Assembly: GCA_016647705.1 (NCBI GenBank)
Contig: CM028333.1
Span: 26,096,243-26,160,242 of the forward strand
Reading direction: 5' to 3'
Length of the DNA: 64,000 nt
DNA from: Eucommia ulmoides
Taxonomy: Eukaryota; Streptophyta; Magnoliopsida; Garryales; Eucommiaceae
The notes under the pieces were generated by a model. It was given only the letters and a program-made list of their open reading frames with translations. It had not been told where the DNA came from and ran no database searches. The first letter of the stretch is position 1. Each line of letters begins with the position of its first letter. Of the stretch, positions 36,041 through 47,010 are shown piece by piece. A program made the translations under genes and the position numbers.

Positions 36041-38919
36041 GGGGGGGGGGGGAAGGGGATTCAACACTATGCACATTTGTGGTTGAGAAACCCATGAGAG
36101 AATACATGACATATGAGCATCTACCCACCTTCTTTTCAGCCTCATCCTGCATGAATCTCTCATGTGGAATATAGACACCATTTTTCTCTCTTGCTGCTCG
36201 AACATCTGCATTGGATTTAACATAGTTATTGACCTATTAATCTGACTCAAGTATGAAGGTAAAATAAAAAAAAATAAAAAAAAGGCAGGCTTAGCTTCAA
36301 ACCTTGCTTCATTCTCTCTATTTCCACGTATAGATCCTTGAGCAGCACAGCTTTTGATATTTTTTGATTTGCCTGCCAAAAGTAAGCTTTTATTCAGATC
36401 AAAAGAAATATATGATTGATATCAAATGAGCTCCACCTTGAGCTTGTAAATCCGAAAAGAAATAGGCACACACAAACCTCCGGCTTGTTTTTAATGTTTT
36501 TAGCACGATATGCATAATCTAGCGTACTCAAAGTTTCTTCGAGACAATGAGCAGATGGAGAAATTGTTGCAATAATGCAAGTTTTCGTTTTTCCTCCTAA
36601 GGAGTCTCTCAGTAGTCTAGTTAGTTTGCTATCCCTGCATATCAAAGATAAGAGGATGACATCAGGAGAAAATGCTAAATCCACTTAAGAAATTTCAGGT
36701 TTAAACTCATATACCAATGTCACAAACCTGTAGGGGACATGAACAGAATGTTCCACAAGTGCATTAATAACACGGCCTAGGGTAAGTAAGCTCTTGTTAA
36801 TCTCCCCAGCTTCTCTTGCTCGACCCTGTATATATATCATATCGTTCCTAAATAAGTTGGTGCTTCAAAATGTCAATATAGATGAAAAATACTAAATTTA
36901 AGAATATCTCCTCCAAAAATTATCAATATCCATGCAATTAAACAAATATTTCTCAATAAATAAATAAGATATATGTCGGGTATTGTTTAATAGGAAAGTA
37001 CTTTATACCTCTCGAGCACCAGAACGAGAGATATTTTCTGATCCTGCCAAATCTACAAGATTAAGCTTGCCGCATTTGATTAGCTCCTCGTCACCAAGAG
37101 CTGCCTCTTTTACATAGACAGTTATGGTAAACACAGAATGGGAACGGCTGCAACATAAAATTTTCAATTAGACACTAATACTACAATTTTCAAAGTTAAT
37201 GCTTACTTCCAGTAAAGATAGTCTCCACCTGCTGCGCTTGTTTAAAAGGGTGTCAGCTGTACGCCTTTTAGCTGCTCCTCTTTCCAGGAGATTATAAATT
37301 TCATTAGCACTGTACACAGCCTCTTCTTCAAGCCCTCTTAGAATTACAGAACCTTTCCCATCCTCCATTAAAGATATAGACTTCTTTTGCTTCTCATCCA
37401 AGGATCTTGAGTAGTCTTCTTGAGCCAGCAAATCAGTGATTTCTTCATTATAAAGCTCCAGAAAGGTCACTTTCATACTGTAGTCGGCATTTTGCGCCTC
37501 TAGTGTATCGAAAATGTGTCGAACCGATCTTGGAATAACACCTGCCTCGGCAGGCAATTCACCCCCCTATAGCACATGATATTTAAAAATAAATTTAGGG
37601 CAATTCTTAGAGCAATCCTAATTTCACACTATTTTTACAATTGTATCCCAAGGTCTTTTTATCAATTTGTAGTCCTCTTCATCATTATAGTTGATTTTAA
37701 CTTAAAAAACTAGTTGATTTTAATTAAAATCACTAAACAATATTTTAGTTACAAAGGCGGCAGCTGGTGGCGGTGATCTAGCGGTACTGTGGCGGTGGCT
37801 GGCAGTACTGTGACAGTGATTCACTTCATAACACTAATTAGTAGTATTTAATTACAATCAACTAAAACACTAAAACATGACCACAAATTAAGTCTAAAAA
37901 TTCATGGGACATACATTAGATGTGCAGTGTAAAAAAGGACATGGAATTAATTTACCCCAAATTTTAAGCAATAAGGAAAAGAAGTGATATTGTAGTTCAG
38001 GAAACGAAGAAAATAGGAAAATCAATCCAAATAATACCTTGTTTCTCATCCCACCCTCCATCGTATATGTCTTGCCAGTACCAGTCTGCCCATATGCAAA
38101 AACAGTGCAGTTGAAGCCCTCAAGAACTTCATTGACAATTGGGGAAATTGCTTGATCATATATTGATCTTTGTTGTGATTTGGGCCCAAAAACCTTAAAA
38201 CATATTTAAGAAAAAAGGAAGCCCATATTATGCCATCTTATGCATTGAAGAACATCATTTGCTGGAATAATCACAAAAGGAAAAGCAGCATACCTTGTCG
38301 AACATAAAGGCTTTATCAACTTGCTTGTTCGCTACACTTTGCAAAATGGTAACTTCTCTTTTATGCTCATTACACGTTACCACCCTCGGCACATTTGATC
38401 GTTGTTCATCGTCATTCAACGGCCTAAAATTTGAAATTGAAATGGACATAAATAAGTTCGATTTCAATTTAGTTTCAAGCGAACTTGAGAATTCCGTTCA
38501 CAAATTCGCCTTAATCTGAAACAGTTTTAACAACAAACATAATTTGGGCCATCAATCATGTGCCACTGTAACTTAAATTTCAGTGTGTTCGTACTGCTGA
38601 ACTTCATTTTCTGAAAATCATAAAATTAATTCAACTATCCATGTGGCAATTTTGCATAGGTCAATGTAAGCAGAACTCTGCATGTGTATACATAGTAAAA
38701 CCCTAATGAAGAAATAAGAATGGGGCGAAAGAAAACGCACCTGCATCTAAGAAGAACTTGGACGTTGGCCTCTCCTCGGTCCTTTTCTTGCCGGTTCAAG
38801 TTCCGATCGGCTCCTCTGGAATCCGGCCGCCGCCTTTCGGGTCTGGGCGTGAGAAATGGTGCTGGAGATGGCGTCATCCCCAATGTGACTTTCCTAAATT
38901 GATCCGGAGTCAACGACAT
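30380..38919 (-). CDS. KIN-5: Kinesin-5 (KIN-5/KRP125) mitotic motor, 23 exons
   Basis: Plus-end microtubule motor that as a homotetramer cross-links and slides antiparallel spindle and phragmoplast microtubules. Exons: 38919-38741, 38423-38294, 38193-38038, 37566-37229, 37147-37009, 36825-36728, 36634-36478, 36372-36303, 36205-36129, 35367-35314, 35228-35148, 35035-34924, 34814-34728, 34534-34359, 34273-34112, 33977-33870, 33793-33635, 33530-33447, 33055-32850, 32669-32544, 31966-31857, 31757-31606, 30583-30380. They total 3165 nt, 1054 aa plus stop, with GT-AG introns and matching phases. P-loop GQTGTGKT at residues 138-145, switch I SSRSHS at about 267-272, switch [10 protein letters not shown] at 298-305, motor end IKNKPE at about 399, then a long coiled-coil stalk. 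The tail has [13 protein letters not shown] and [11 protein letters not shown], conserved in plant members. Length is normal. Intron 17 has a weak donor (AAG|GTCATC). Its introns host MITEs and a TRIM. No defect seen. Confidence 0.93.
30884..31520. mobile_element. Tourist-like MITE in KIN-5 intron 22
   Basis: Begins GGTGACGTTTGGTAAC and ends GTTACCAAACGGGCCC, flanked by TAA on both sides (30881-30883 and 31521-31523). Subterminal 'ggaatggaaatggga' stretches recur at both ends. The centre (about 31100-31310) is a GC-rich GGC/GACGG repeat that gives a long Pro/Ser/Arg-rich frame on the minus strand, which is not a real gene. Confidence 0.75.
32052..32489. mobile_element. Tourist-like MITE in KIN-5 intron 20
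   Basis: Begins GGCCCTGTTTGGAGAC and ends AACAAAACGCCACC, flanked by TAA (32049-32051 and 32490-32492). The TIR is imperfect. The 'tctcattcc/gttcc'-type interior resembles the intron 22 MITE, so the two are probably one superfamily. Confidence 0.6.
35608..35755. repeat. Direct duplication of about 50 bp in KIN-5 intron 9
   Basis: 'aaataaatccaaacatccg' through 'atctcctaggaa' occurs at about 35608-35658 and again at about 35699-35750 with one obvious difference. The second copy abuts the TRIM fragment. Confidence 0.85.
35756..36075 (-). mobile_element. TRIM fragment in KIN-5 intron 9
   Basis: Minus-strand copy of the same TRIM family as 28437-30175. The LTR reads TGTTGAATCCCACATTGC from about 35887 downward, and the primer-binding site TGGTATCAGAGCC (initiator-Met tRNA complement) is at about 35758-35770. 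Above the LTR lie a G-rich purine tract and part of an internal domain (to about 35970). It ends in long C, T and G homopolymers (about 35973-36052). Fossil fragment, non-coding. Confidence 0.7.
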
Positions 38920-39192
38920 CACTTCTTCGTTTTCTCTCTCGAAATCAACCTACAACAGAATTCCAGAAATCGAATGATTAGACATGTAAAATTGATCTAT
39001 AGACAATAGCAGATGGGTAGTAAAGAGGTCTGAATTTTAACCTGGTTAATACTTGATGAGATCGAACGGAACTCTAGAAAATGATCAGAAAAATGCGGAG
39101 GAGGAGGATCGGGATACAAGAATTTCTCGTTTGTCTGTGTTTGTGCAGTGAGGTCGAAAATGGTCGTCGGAGTGAACGAGCAGAGTGATTTT

Positions 39193-39248
39193 TGTAACGG
39201 CTATATTGCGAGTTTTGAGGTATTTGTAGTGGGAGGATAGCCGTTGAA
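39193..39248. promoter_or_regulatory. Paired MSA (M-phase) elements upstream of KIN-5
   Basis: TGTAACGGCTA on the plus strand (39193-39203) and TTCAACGGCTA on the minus strand (39248-39238) share the 8-mer AACGGCTA and each match the MSA consensus TCYAACGGYYA at 10 of 11 positions. MSA elements bind MYB3R factors and drive G2/M expression of mitotic genes. They lie about 275-330 bp upstream of the KIN-5 start codon, a usual place. The functional role is inferred. Confidence 0.65.
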
Positions 39249-39399
39249 AGACACGTAGAATTTCTTCGCCCAATTTTTTTTTCGAAAAAGTTGGGCCTTT
39301 CCCCCAAAATTCAAATGTAAGGAGCCTTTGTTCCAAAGATGGAGCATTTTTGGATCTACTAGGGATGGGCACGTGCAAGGCACGTGCCATTGAGAATTA

Positions 39400-39806
39400 T
39401 ATATTAATTTATTTATTTTTTTAATTACTGATGAAATATATCGAATGAAAAAAAAAAAAATTAAACATAAATTTGAAGCTCACAAATCATAACTCACTTT
39501 TAATAGTTTTTTTTAGACTTTTAAACTCACTTCAATTTTCTTTTTCTTTTTATGTAATGATAGTATTTTCAGTTCTGATTGATATTATCATTTGAAAATA
39601 TGCCACTTTATTTATAAATTGTAAATTGAGATAACCAAAAAAAATAAAGTGAAAAGAAATTTAAATTCGATATTTAATTATTCCTCCTTCACTTTAGATA
39701 ATTTTTTATGTCATATATTTCGGTGTTTTAGTTGTGTATATTTTCAATTTTATTTGGTATTTTTTTTTTTTTTTTTTTTTTATGTTTAATTTATTCTTTT
39801 CGTGTA

Positions 39807-39846
<40 letters not shown>

Positions 39847-40733
39847 TTTTACTTATTTTCCATTACTCGATATATTTTTTTTGTTCTTTATTTTCTATTT
39901 TTTTCATTTATTTTTTGTTTTATTTTTTATTTTTTGTTTTGGACTTCTATTATATCCTACGGACTAAGAGAAAATGAAAGTATTAAATATTAAGAAGTAA
40001 CATATAACTACAATAAAATTCAACGGTGAAAATTATAATATTTTATTATTCAATATATTTTTTTGTTCTTTATTTTCTATTTTTTCATTTTTTTTTTCGT
40101 TTTTGGCTTCTATTATATATTATGGACTAATAGAAAATAAAAATATTAAATATTAAGAGGTAAAATGTAACTACAATTAAATTTTAAAGGTAAAATCTGT
40201 AACATTTTATTTAAAAATTGAGCACATAAATTGAGAAATGATTACTTCCAGTGAAATATATGAATAATGAATATTAAAATATTAGGAAGTAGAAGTCAAT
40301 CACGCTCAAATTTGAAAAGTGAAATCAATAATTTATTCAATTTGAAAATTGAGTTGATTAATTGGAACGTCAATCTAGGTCTTATTTTTTAAATTTGAGA
40401 ATTAATTGAAAAATAAAATATAATGAAAACTACAAGAATAAAAAGTGTAGTTATAATGTTAAAATTCTGACTATTAGAAAATAAGATCAATTAATTACAC
40501 TAAAAATGATATATTTCGTACAAATGTGAAAATATTAAGAAGATAACAACAATATATATTTTAGAGTAATATTTAAATATCAAAAGTTAGGGAATAAAAT
40601 GTAAACATGGTTAAACTTTTGAGGGTATATTTGTAATTTTGACTTAGAAAACATACAAATTGCAAGCGCCCTTTTAAAGGACAAAATGAAAAAATGAATT
40701 ACCAAATTGTCATTGGATTCACTCTTTTATTTA
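39400..40733. repeat. AT-rich intergenic DNA with a tandem duplication
   Basis: A roughly 160-180-bp block ('atatattttttt-gttctttattttctatt' ... 'tattaaatattaaga') occurs at about 39866-40046 and again at about 40048-40206. An (ATT)n microsatellite lies at about 39808-39847 and T-homopolymers precede it. No gene seen. Confidence 0.7.
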
Positions 40734-41674
40734 TGTTGATGCATAAAACTGGTACACACCTCGAGTATAGTCCAATCGGATGACAGGTGGGTCCTCTTGA
40801 TGAGGTGGAGTCGTCGGTCGAAAAGTCCTCGCGTGAGCTGTGCTGGGTCCTAGGAGAACTGACCTACTGTATCTAGAGTCCTGCTCCTCAGAGAGTGTAT
40901 CTGCAGAAAGCTCAAACTAGGATTTATCTCGGTGAAACCCCTCCGGCGTAGTAATCAGCGCTTAGAGAGAAAAGGTACAGAATATAGCAAGTAAACAAAT
41001 GAACTCGCACGTAATGTAAGTCATTAAAGCGTACCTCGAGTTTACATAGCCCCTGATATATATAGGCGTTGGAGATGATTAGTAAGGTCTAAACACGGTT
41101 AAATAGTCGAAACTCTGTGTTTAGCCGATAATCCGAGGCGTTTAAGAGATAATCGTTGGGCTTGGGCTTTTGGGCCCATTTGGCGAAGCCCGCGGGCCTT
41201 TATTAGGCCTGCGGCAGTAAGATGGTAGAGAAGAGCGGAGATCCGTGGAGTCCTAGAGAAGAAACAAGATGAAAAGGGGAGCCAGTCGAGGTAAACGGCT
41301 GAGTCCCTGAAACTGACTACCCAGGGTACGGCGCAGAACTTAGAGTGACACGTCCCAGCAGGGCTCTTCACTCCTCCTTGGATGCAAATGAGGTTCCAGG
41401 AAGGAGTTGTGGTCAGCGTATGCTCCAGTGTGGCGTTTGTGGATTTCGGAATGCGTCCCTGTCACTACAACGACGGACACATGGCTGGGTCCCAACTGCT
41501 GACTCGGAGAAGCCCAAAAATACCCTCATCAGTAGCCCCTCTAGCCCTGTGCGACGAGGGATCGAGACGGTCAGGGATATCAATTCTTGGTTTAAACGGG
41601 CATCCTAGAGACTTCGTAGCGTAAGAAACACCTTTGATCGATATTTTTTTCTGAGTTAGTTTTTTCTTAAGAAG

Positions 41675-42115
41675 CTTATTCGAAATAGGCCTCCATACGG
41701 TCGGGGTCCGGGGTCAGGTAGCACGGCAGGGCAGTCCCGAATTTTTTAGATTTCGCGACGAAGATTTTTCAAAAGAACATTTTTAGAGGAGCTAATTTGA
41801 AATACGCTCCCCTACGGCCGGGGTTCGGGGTCAAGTAGCACGGTAGGGCTACCTCGAATTTTTTCGACTTCACGACGATAATTTTCCAAGAGTTTAATTT
41901 CTTTGGAGGAGTTAATTTGAAATACGCTCCCATATCGCCGGGGTAGGGGGTCAAGTGGCACGACAGGGCAATCCCAAATTTTTTAGATTTCACGGCGATG
42001 ATTTTTCAAGAGTTAAACTTTTTTAAAAGAGCTAAATTGAAATACACTCCCATACCGCCGGAGTCCGGGGTCAGGTAGCACGACAGGGCGGCCCCGAATT
42101 TTTTCGAATTTCAGG
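41675..42115. repeat. Tandem repeat, four units of about 121 bp
   Basis: Units anchored by 'gaaatacgctccc' and 'ggtagcacgacagggc' recur at about 41680, 41800, 41922 and 42040 in the 3' untranslated part of the gypsy-like element. Copy 2 of the element has the matching array at 62838-63280. Confidence 0.85.
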
Positions 42116-42380
42116 GCGACACACATTCACTGTGAACAAGCCCTGAGCATAGATCGGCGTTCAGCGCGGAAAAACTAAAAGTGAACCACAGGGTGGCGAG
42201 AACACGGCGAGTGGCCGGGAGCTCACCGACTGCCGCCGTGCACTGGGCGACGGCCCAGCCGGGCTGACCAGCGCCCACTTATGCTGGGCGCTAGTAACCT
42301 AAGCCCCCAAAGTGGGCGCTAGTGTCACCAGTGCCCTGGGGATTGCGCCCCAAAAGTGGGGCGCAGCCCCAAGGGGTAAG

Positions 42381-42383
<3 letters not shown>

Positions 42384-42414
<31 letters not shown>
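42384..42414. repeat. (TA)n microsatellite
   Basis: Short TA run in the gypsy-like element. The equivalent position in copy 2 has a longer run (about 63582-63631). Confidence 0.9.
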
Positions 42415-42417
<3 letters not shown>

Positions 42418-43464
42418 ACTTATGAATTTTTTGAGGGGAGAATTTGGGATAGACTCTCATCTGAGTCCAGCCGGCCTGAGGCAGCATAGCAGAACAGGGG
42501 GAGTCAGATTAGACGACGCCGGCTCGGGGAGATGTGGTGAAATCTCTGGACGATGTTCTTAGATAAGGTCGTCACTGGACCCTACCGGCTAGGAGTAGCA
42601 CGGTAGGGCGGTGTCCATCGCTACCCGGACCATGCCGATTAGCAGTAGCGCGACAGGGTGGTACCCGTCAAACTTGATGGTCCTGGATGTGGGACACCGA
42701 GGCCGATGCCCCAAACGGTGCCATGTACACGAGTGCCGAGCAGAGGGATGCCGAGGAGGAGAGTGCTGACGATGGGGCTGAGGAGGGCGAGATAGACGTC
42801 AATTCCCCTCGCACGAATGCCCCTCATAATGAGGGTAGAGAGGACTAAGCTCGGACCATCGCCTTTTTAGGACTTAGGATTTTGTAGACTCATTTTCGCT
42901 TATTCCTGTTTTTCTGTGCGCAAGCGTGTAAGCTTTTAAGCGGCATTATCAGGGTACTTCAGAGTCTACTCCTTTCTCTCAACATTTTCGCCAAGTCATT
43001 CTTTGCCTAGCATAATTTTTAGAGTTGTAAAATTTTGAAAAGTTCACAAAAACTTCTCGTCTCTATCCAGGACCATAGTCCACTAGCCCCCCAGTTCAGG
43101 ACACGAGCTGATTGCAAGAAAATCGTGTCATGAACTTAGGAGTAGGGTTTTCCAGGGTAGCTGATCCTCTCGGTCCACAGAAGCACAACACGATGGTTGG
43201 ACCCCTATGGCCGGTCATCGGGGAGTTCTCCGTAGTCAGACTCATTCAAGAACCGTTTCAAGTTATCTCCATTTAGTCCATGCAAGAGCACCTTCCCTTT
43301 TAGAACGCCGGACTCTTAGTCGACTGGTAGAGAGAGGTACTTGGCTGCAGGCCCTCAGACCCAATCAATGCGCCGCCCTTGGTGGATGACCTAAGTCTGT
43401 CCCCGGGTACAGACTATTTACTTTCGGAGAGGGTCTGGTTGTCACCCTCGATGCTGAGCGCCAG

Positions 43465-43750
43465 GATGAGACTTGTGGAGAGTTACTCGTGACGCCGAGA
43501 GTCGGGATGTTGATTTGGAGAATTATCCGTGACTCAGGAGGTTAGAGTACCACTGAGGAGAATTATTCGCGACACCGAGAGTTGGGACACAACTCAAGGG
43601 GTCAAAATGCAGCCATGGAGAATCACTCGCAACGCCGGAGCCAGAATGTGACTCAGGAGGTCGGAATGTAACCGTGGAGAATCACTCACAACGCCGAGAG
43701 CCGGAATACGGATCTGGAGAATTATCCACGACTCATGGGGTCGGAGCGCC
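43465..43750. repeat. Degenerate tandem repeat, about 55-65-bp units
   Basis: The phrase 'gagaatcactcgcaacgcc' or close variants ('gagaattatccgtgactca', 'gagaattattcgcgacacc') recurs at least five times within the gypsy-like element interior. Confidence 0.7.
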
Positions 43751-46485
43751 GTTGCTGCAAACAGGCTGGAAGGCGCTCGTCTCCATCTCTAGTATGATGG
43801 AGGGCTACTTATCTCCGCCTTTGAGTTGCATGCTCACAATTGGCCACTACTCGAATGCCGTGATGTTGAGAGAGTGGCGGGTAGGCGCCTGGCCCTGCCC
43901 ACAATGGGCCCTCAGGTTGGACCTTACTGCGTGGCTGGGAAGCTGAGCCCAAGGGTAGCCCTAGTCAGTCCCTGGCATCATGTCTTCGTGGAGAACGGGG
44001 TCTTGACGTGGTCGGGGGGCTCTCTAGTCCGGTAGCCCTAGTATGGCAAAGTGGAGGGCGGCCCTCGGGCACAAGCCCATTTGAAGATTCCACACGAGCA
44101 TCGTGATCTTGGGGTCACTCCTAGGGCCTTGCAGTCTAGAGAGACGGTTCCCCCTAGACGAGGGTTAGTAGTAGGCACGCGAGGAGGAGTTGTACATTCG
44201 ACTTGAACTCTTGCATTTGGCGTTCAAGGAGATCAACCCGAGATGCCTCCATAGCTCTTGAGGTCTGTCCCACAGCCCCAGGTGGCAGAGTTGATGGTCT
44301 TGCCTGACCATGGGGGGGCAGTTATCCTCGTTGGTGGGAGTTGGGGGGTATACGCTTGGATTGTTCGACATGTCTTCTTATTCTTCTGTTTTGTGTCTAT
44401 CTAACTGGACCTTGTGATTACTCAAGCTCAGCTGAGCAGAGAGCAATGATCAGGGAAAGGATTTTTGCTCGGTTCCCACAGACGGTGCCAAACTGTTGAT
44501 GCATAAAACTGGTACACACCTCGAGTATAGTCCAGTCGGATGACAGGTGGGTCCTCTTGCTGAGGTGGAGTCGTCGGTCGAAAAGTCCTCACGTGAGCTG
44601 TGCTGGGTCCTGGGAGGACTGACCTACTATGTCTAGAGTCCTTCTCCTCAGAGAGTGTACCTGCAAAAGACTCAGATCGGGGTTTATCCCAGTGAAGCTC
44701 CTCCGGCGTGGTAATCAGCGCTTAGAGAGAAAAATGTACAGAATATAGCAAGTAAACAAATAAACTCGCGCGTAATGTAAGTCATTAAAGCGTACCTCAA
44801 GCTTACATAGCCCCTGATATATATAGGCATTGGAGATGATTAGTCGGGTCTAAACACGGTTAAGTAGTCGAAACCTTGTGTTTAGCCGATAATCCAAGGT
44901 GTTTAGGAGATAATCGTTGGGCTTGGACTTTTGGGCCAATTTGGCGAAGCCCACGAGCCTTTGTCAGGCCTGCAGCGGTAAGATGGTGGAGGAGAGTAGA
45001 GATCCGTGGAGTCCTGGAGAAGAAATAAGGTGAAAAGGGGAGCCGGTCGAGGTGAATGGCTAAGTCCCTAAAACTGACTACCCAGAGCACGGCGCAGAGC
45101 TCAGAGGGACACGTCCCAGCAGGGCTCCTCGCTCCTCCTTGGATGCAATGAGGTTCCAGGGAGGAGTTGTGGTACGCGTATGCTTCAGTGTGGCATTTGT
45201 GGATTTCAGAACGTGTCCCTGTCATTACAACGACGGACACGTGACTGGGTCCCAAGTGCTGACTCGGAGAAACCCAAAAATACCCTCATCAATATATATT
45301 ATAGATATAATTTTTTGGACGTTTATTTAGTACTAGTATTTTCCGATTTAAAAAAAATGGAGTTAAAAGATTAATAAAAAATTATATTTCTGTCATATTA
45401 TAAAATTTAAATTGAATGACACATTGATTGGAACACACAATTTTATTAATTTTTAAATATGGGGTTTGTTTAGAGCTTTTCGTTTGTATTTCTGTTTTCA
45501 ATTTAAAAAAAAAAAAAATAATAGAAACAAAAAGCGTAACACTGAGACTAGCTATCATTTTAAATATAACTCTGATACCTTTCATCATTCGCTAAAAGTA
45601 ACATTAGGATTTTTATTGGACTTTTTTTAGTCAATTAAACTAATGTCAACAATTTTTTGACCAATAGAAATTTATTACGGGACAGTTACCAAAGAATTCT
45701 CCTAAGAGAATAAAATTACTGAATACATATGTTTTAAGCACATATTACAAAATAGTTATTTTATCTTTTTGAGATAATTTTACCCCTCCGCACATTGGAA
45801 TATAATACGATCTCGTGTTATATTCAACACGAGTTTGTGTTGAATATAATACAATTTCGTATTACATTTAATACGATATTGTGTTGAATATAACATGAGA
45901 TCGTGTTATATTTAACTTTCATCGCCGTTCAACTCTACTAAGTTGTCGCCGACTGGACCACCACCCATTCGACCTTATAAATAAATCAGTTTCTGAAACA
46001 ATAGAAGAGAAATTTAAGTTCTGCAATCCCTAAGGAGGTTAAACAAAAGAAGAGAAATTCGATTTCCAAACCCTAAATGAATTCATATATTATCAAAATA
46101 CCATGAACAACTTTCAAATTCAGCATACCAATTTTCTCAACAGATAACTAAATCACAAAATAATCAATCAGCAGAAATAACAAGAGAAATTCGCCATTCT
46201 TCCATATCAAACAATATGACAACTACACATATGCGCTGACACACACGCATTTGAGTGGTGTTTTCACGTGTTGAATATAATACGACATCAAACAACAATT
46301 TGGAAATCGAAAAGCTCGACAAATTATCAAAATTAGGTAAAACCCAGTCGAATGTCTCAGTTTCCTTGTTAGCTTCAGACACAAAATTCCCATTCGATAA
46401 TGGCTGTTGATTGGAGTTAGTTGTCGTCTTTGAACTTTCGAAATATAGCCTTCGTTTTACATGTTCCCTCTTGCTTAGCCTCTTC

Positions 46486-47010
46486 ATGTTCCACAAGTGC
46501 ATTAATAACACGGCCCAAGATAAGTAAGATCTTGTTAATCTCTCCCATCTTCTCTCGTTCGACCCTGTTTAAATATCATAATGTTCCTAAATAAGTTGGT
46601 GCTTCAAAATGTCAATATAGATGAAAAATACTAAATTTAAGAATATACTGAAAGGTCATAAAGACATCAAAGACTTCCATTGAATTACTTTGTAAGCTTT
46701 TTATAGTTAATAAATCACACTGCAGTTCTCCTACAAAAATTATGAATATCCATGCAATTAAAGAAATATTTCTCAATAAATAAATAAGAAGATATATATC
46801 AGGTACTGTTTAATAGGAAAAATACTTTATACCTCTCAAGCACCGAAACAAAAGATATTTTATGATCCCGCCAAATATACAAGATTAAGCTTTTCGCATT
46901 TCATTAGATCCTCGTCACCAAGAGTTGCCTCTTTTACGAAGACAATTATGGCAAACACAAAATGAGAACAACTGCAACATAAAATTTTCAATTAGACACT
47001 AATACTACAA
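46486..47010 (-). pseudogene. Kinesin-5 fragment (exons 5-6 with intron)
   Basis: Matches the KIN-5 gene at 36748-37186 almost line by line. It includes all but the last ~20 bp of exon 6 (36748-36825), the whole of intron 5 and all of exon 5, plus about 40 bp of intron 4. The intron match ('aataagttggtgcttcaaaatgt' and onward) shows a DNA-level copy, not a processed transcript. An extra roughly 80-90-bp stretch absent from the parent lies at about 46655-46735. Substitutions are scattered through the exons and the fragment lacks a start, P-loop and stalk, so it cannot make a motor. It lies in the same orientation as the parent, about 9.3 kb away. Confidence 0.9.

Larger units (their letters stand above)
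40734..45291 (-). mobile_element. Non-autonomous Ty3/gypsy-like LTR element, copy 1
   Basis: Two 798-bp LTRs (40734-41531 and 44494-45291) in the same orientation, by eye about one difference in ten, so probably a few million years old. Flanking 5-mers ATTTA and ATATA match at 4 of 5. On the minus strand the 5' LTR is on the right and is followed by a primer-binding-like TTTGGCACCGTCTGTGGGAA (44473-44492), a type seen in Tat/Athila-group gypsy elements. A short gag-like frame start (MSNNPSVYPPTPTNED) lies at about 44371. The 3-kb interior shows no protease, RT or integrase. It has tandem repeats near the 3' LTR and at 43465-43745, and GC-rich short palindromes (about 42230-42380). Whether a parent autonomous family exists cannot be seen here. 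Confidence 0.8.

Noticed and set aside
35855-36379. 174-codon minus-strand frame
   Set aside because: It runs through intron 9, homopolymers and parts of KIN-5 exons 8 and 9 in the wrong frame.
39732-39993. Three overlapping Phe/Tyr-rich frames
   Set aside because: Translations of poly-T and (ATT)n microsatellite; not genes.
43465-43750. Possible CRISPR-like array
   Set aside because: Repeats are degenerate and variable, without constant direct repeats and unique spacers, and lie within an LTR element of a plant genome.
46164-46511. 115-codon minus-strand frame inside the Pack-MULE
   Set aside because: Not accepted as a gene: it overlaps the kinesin fragment's edge and has no motif I recognise; a third captured fragment remains possible.
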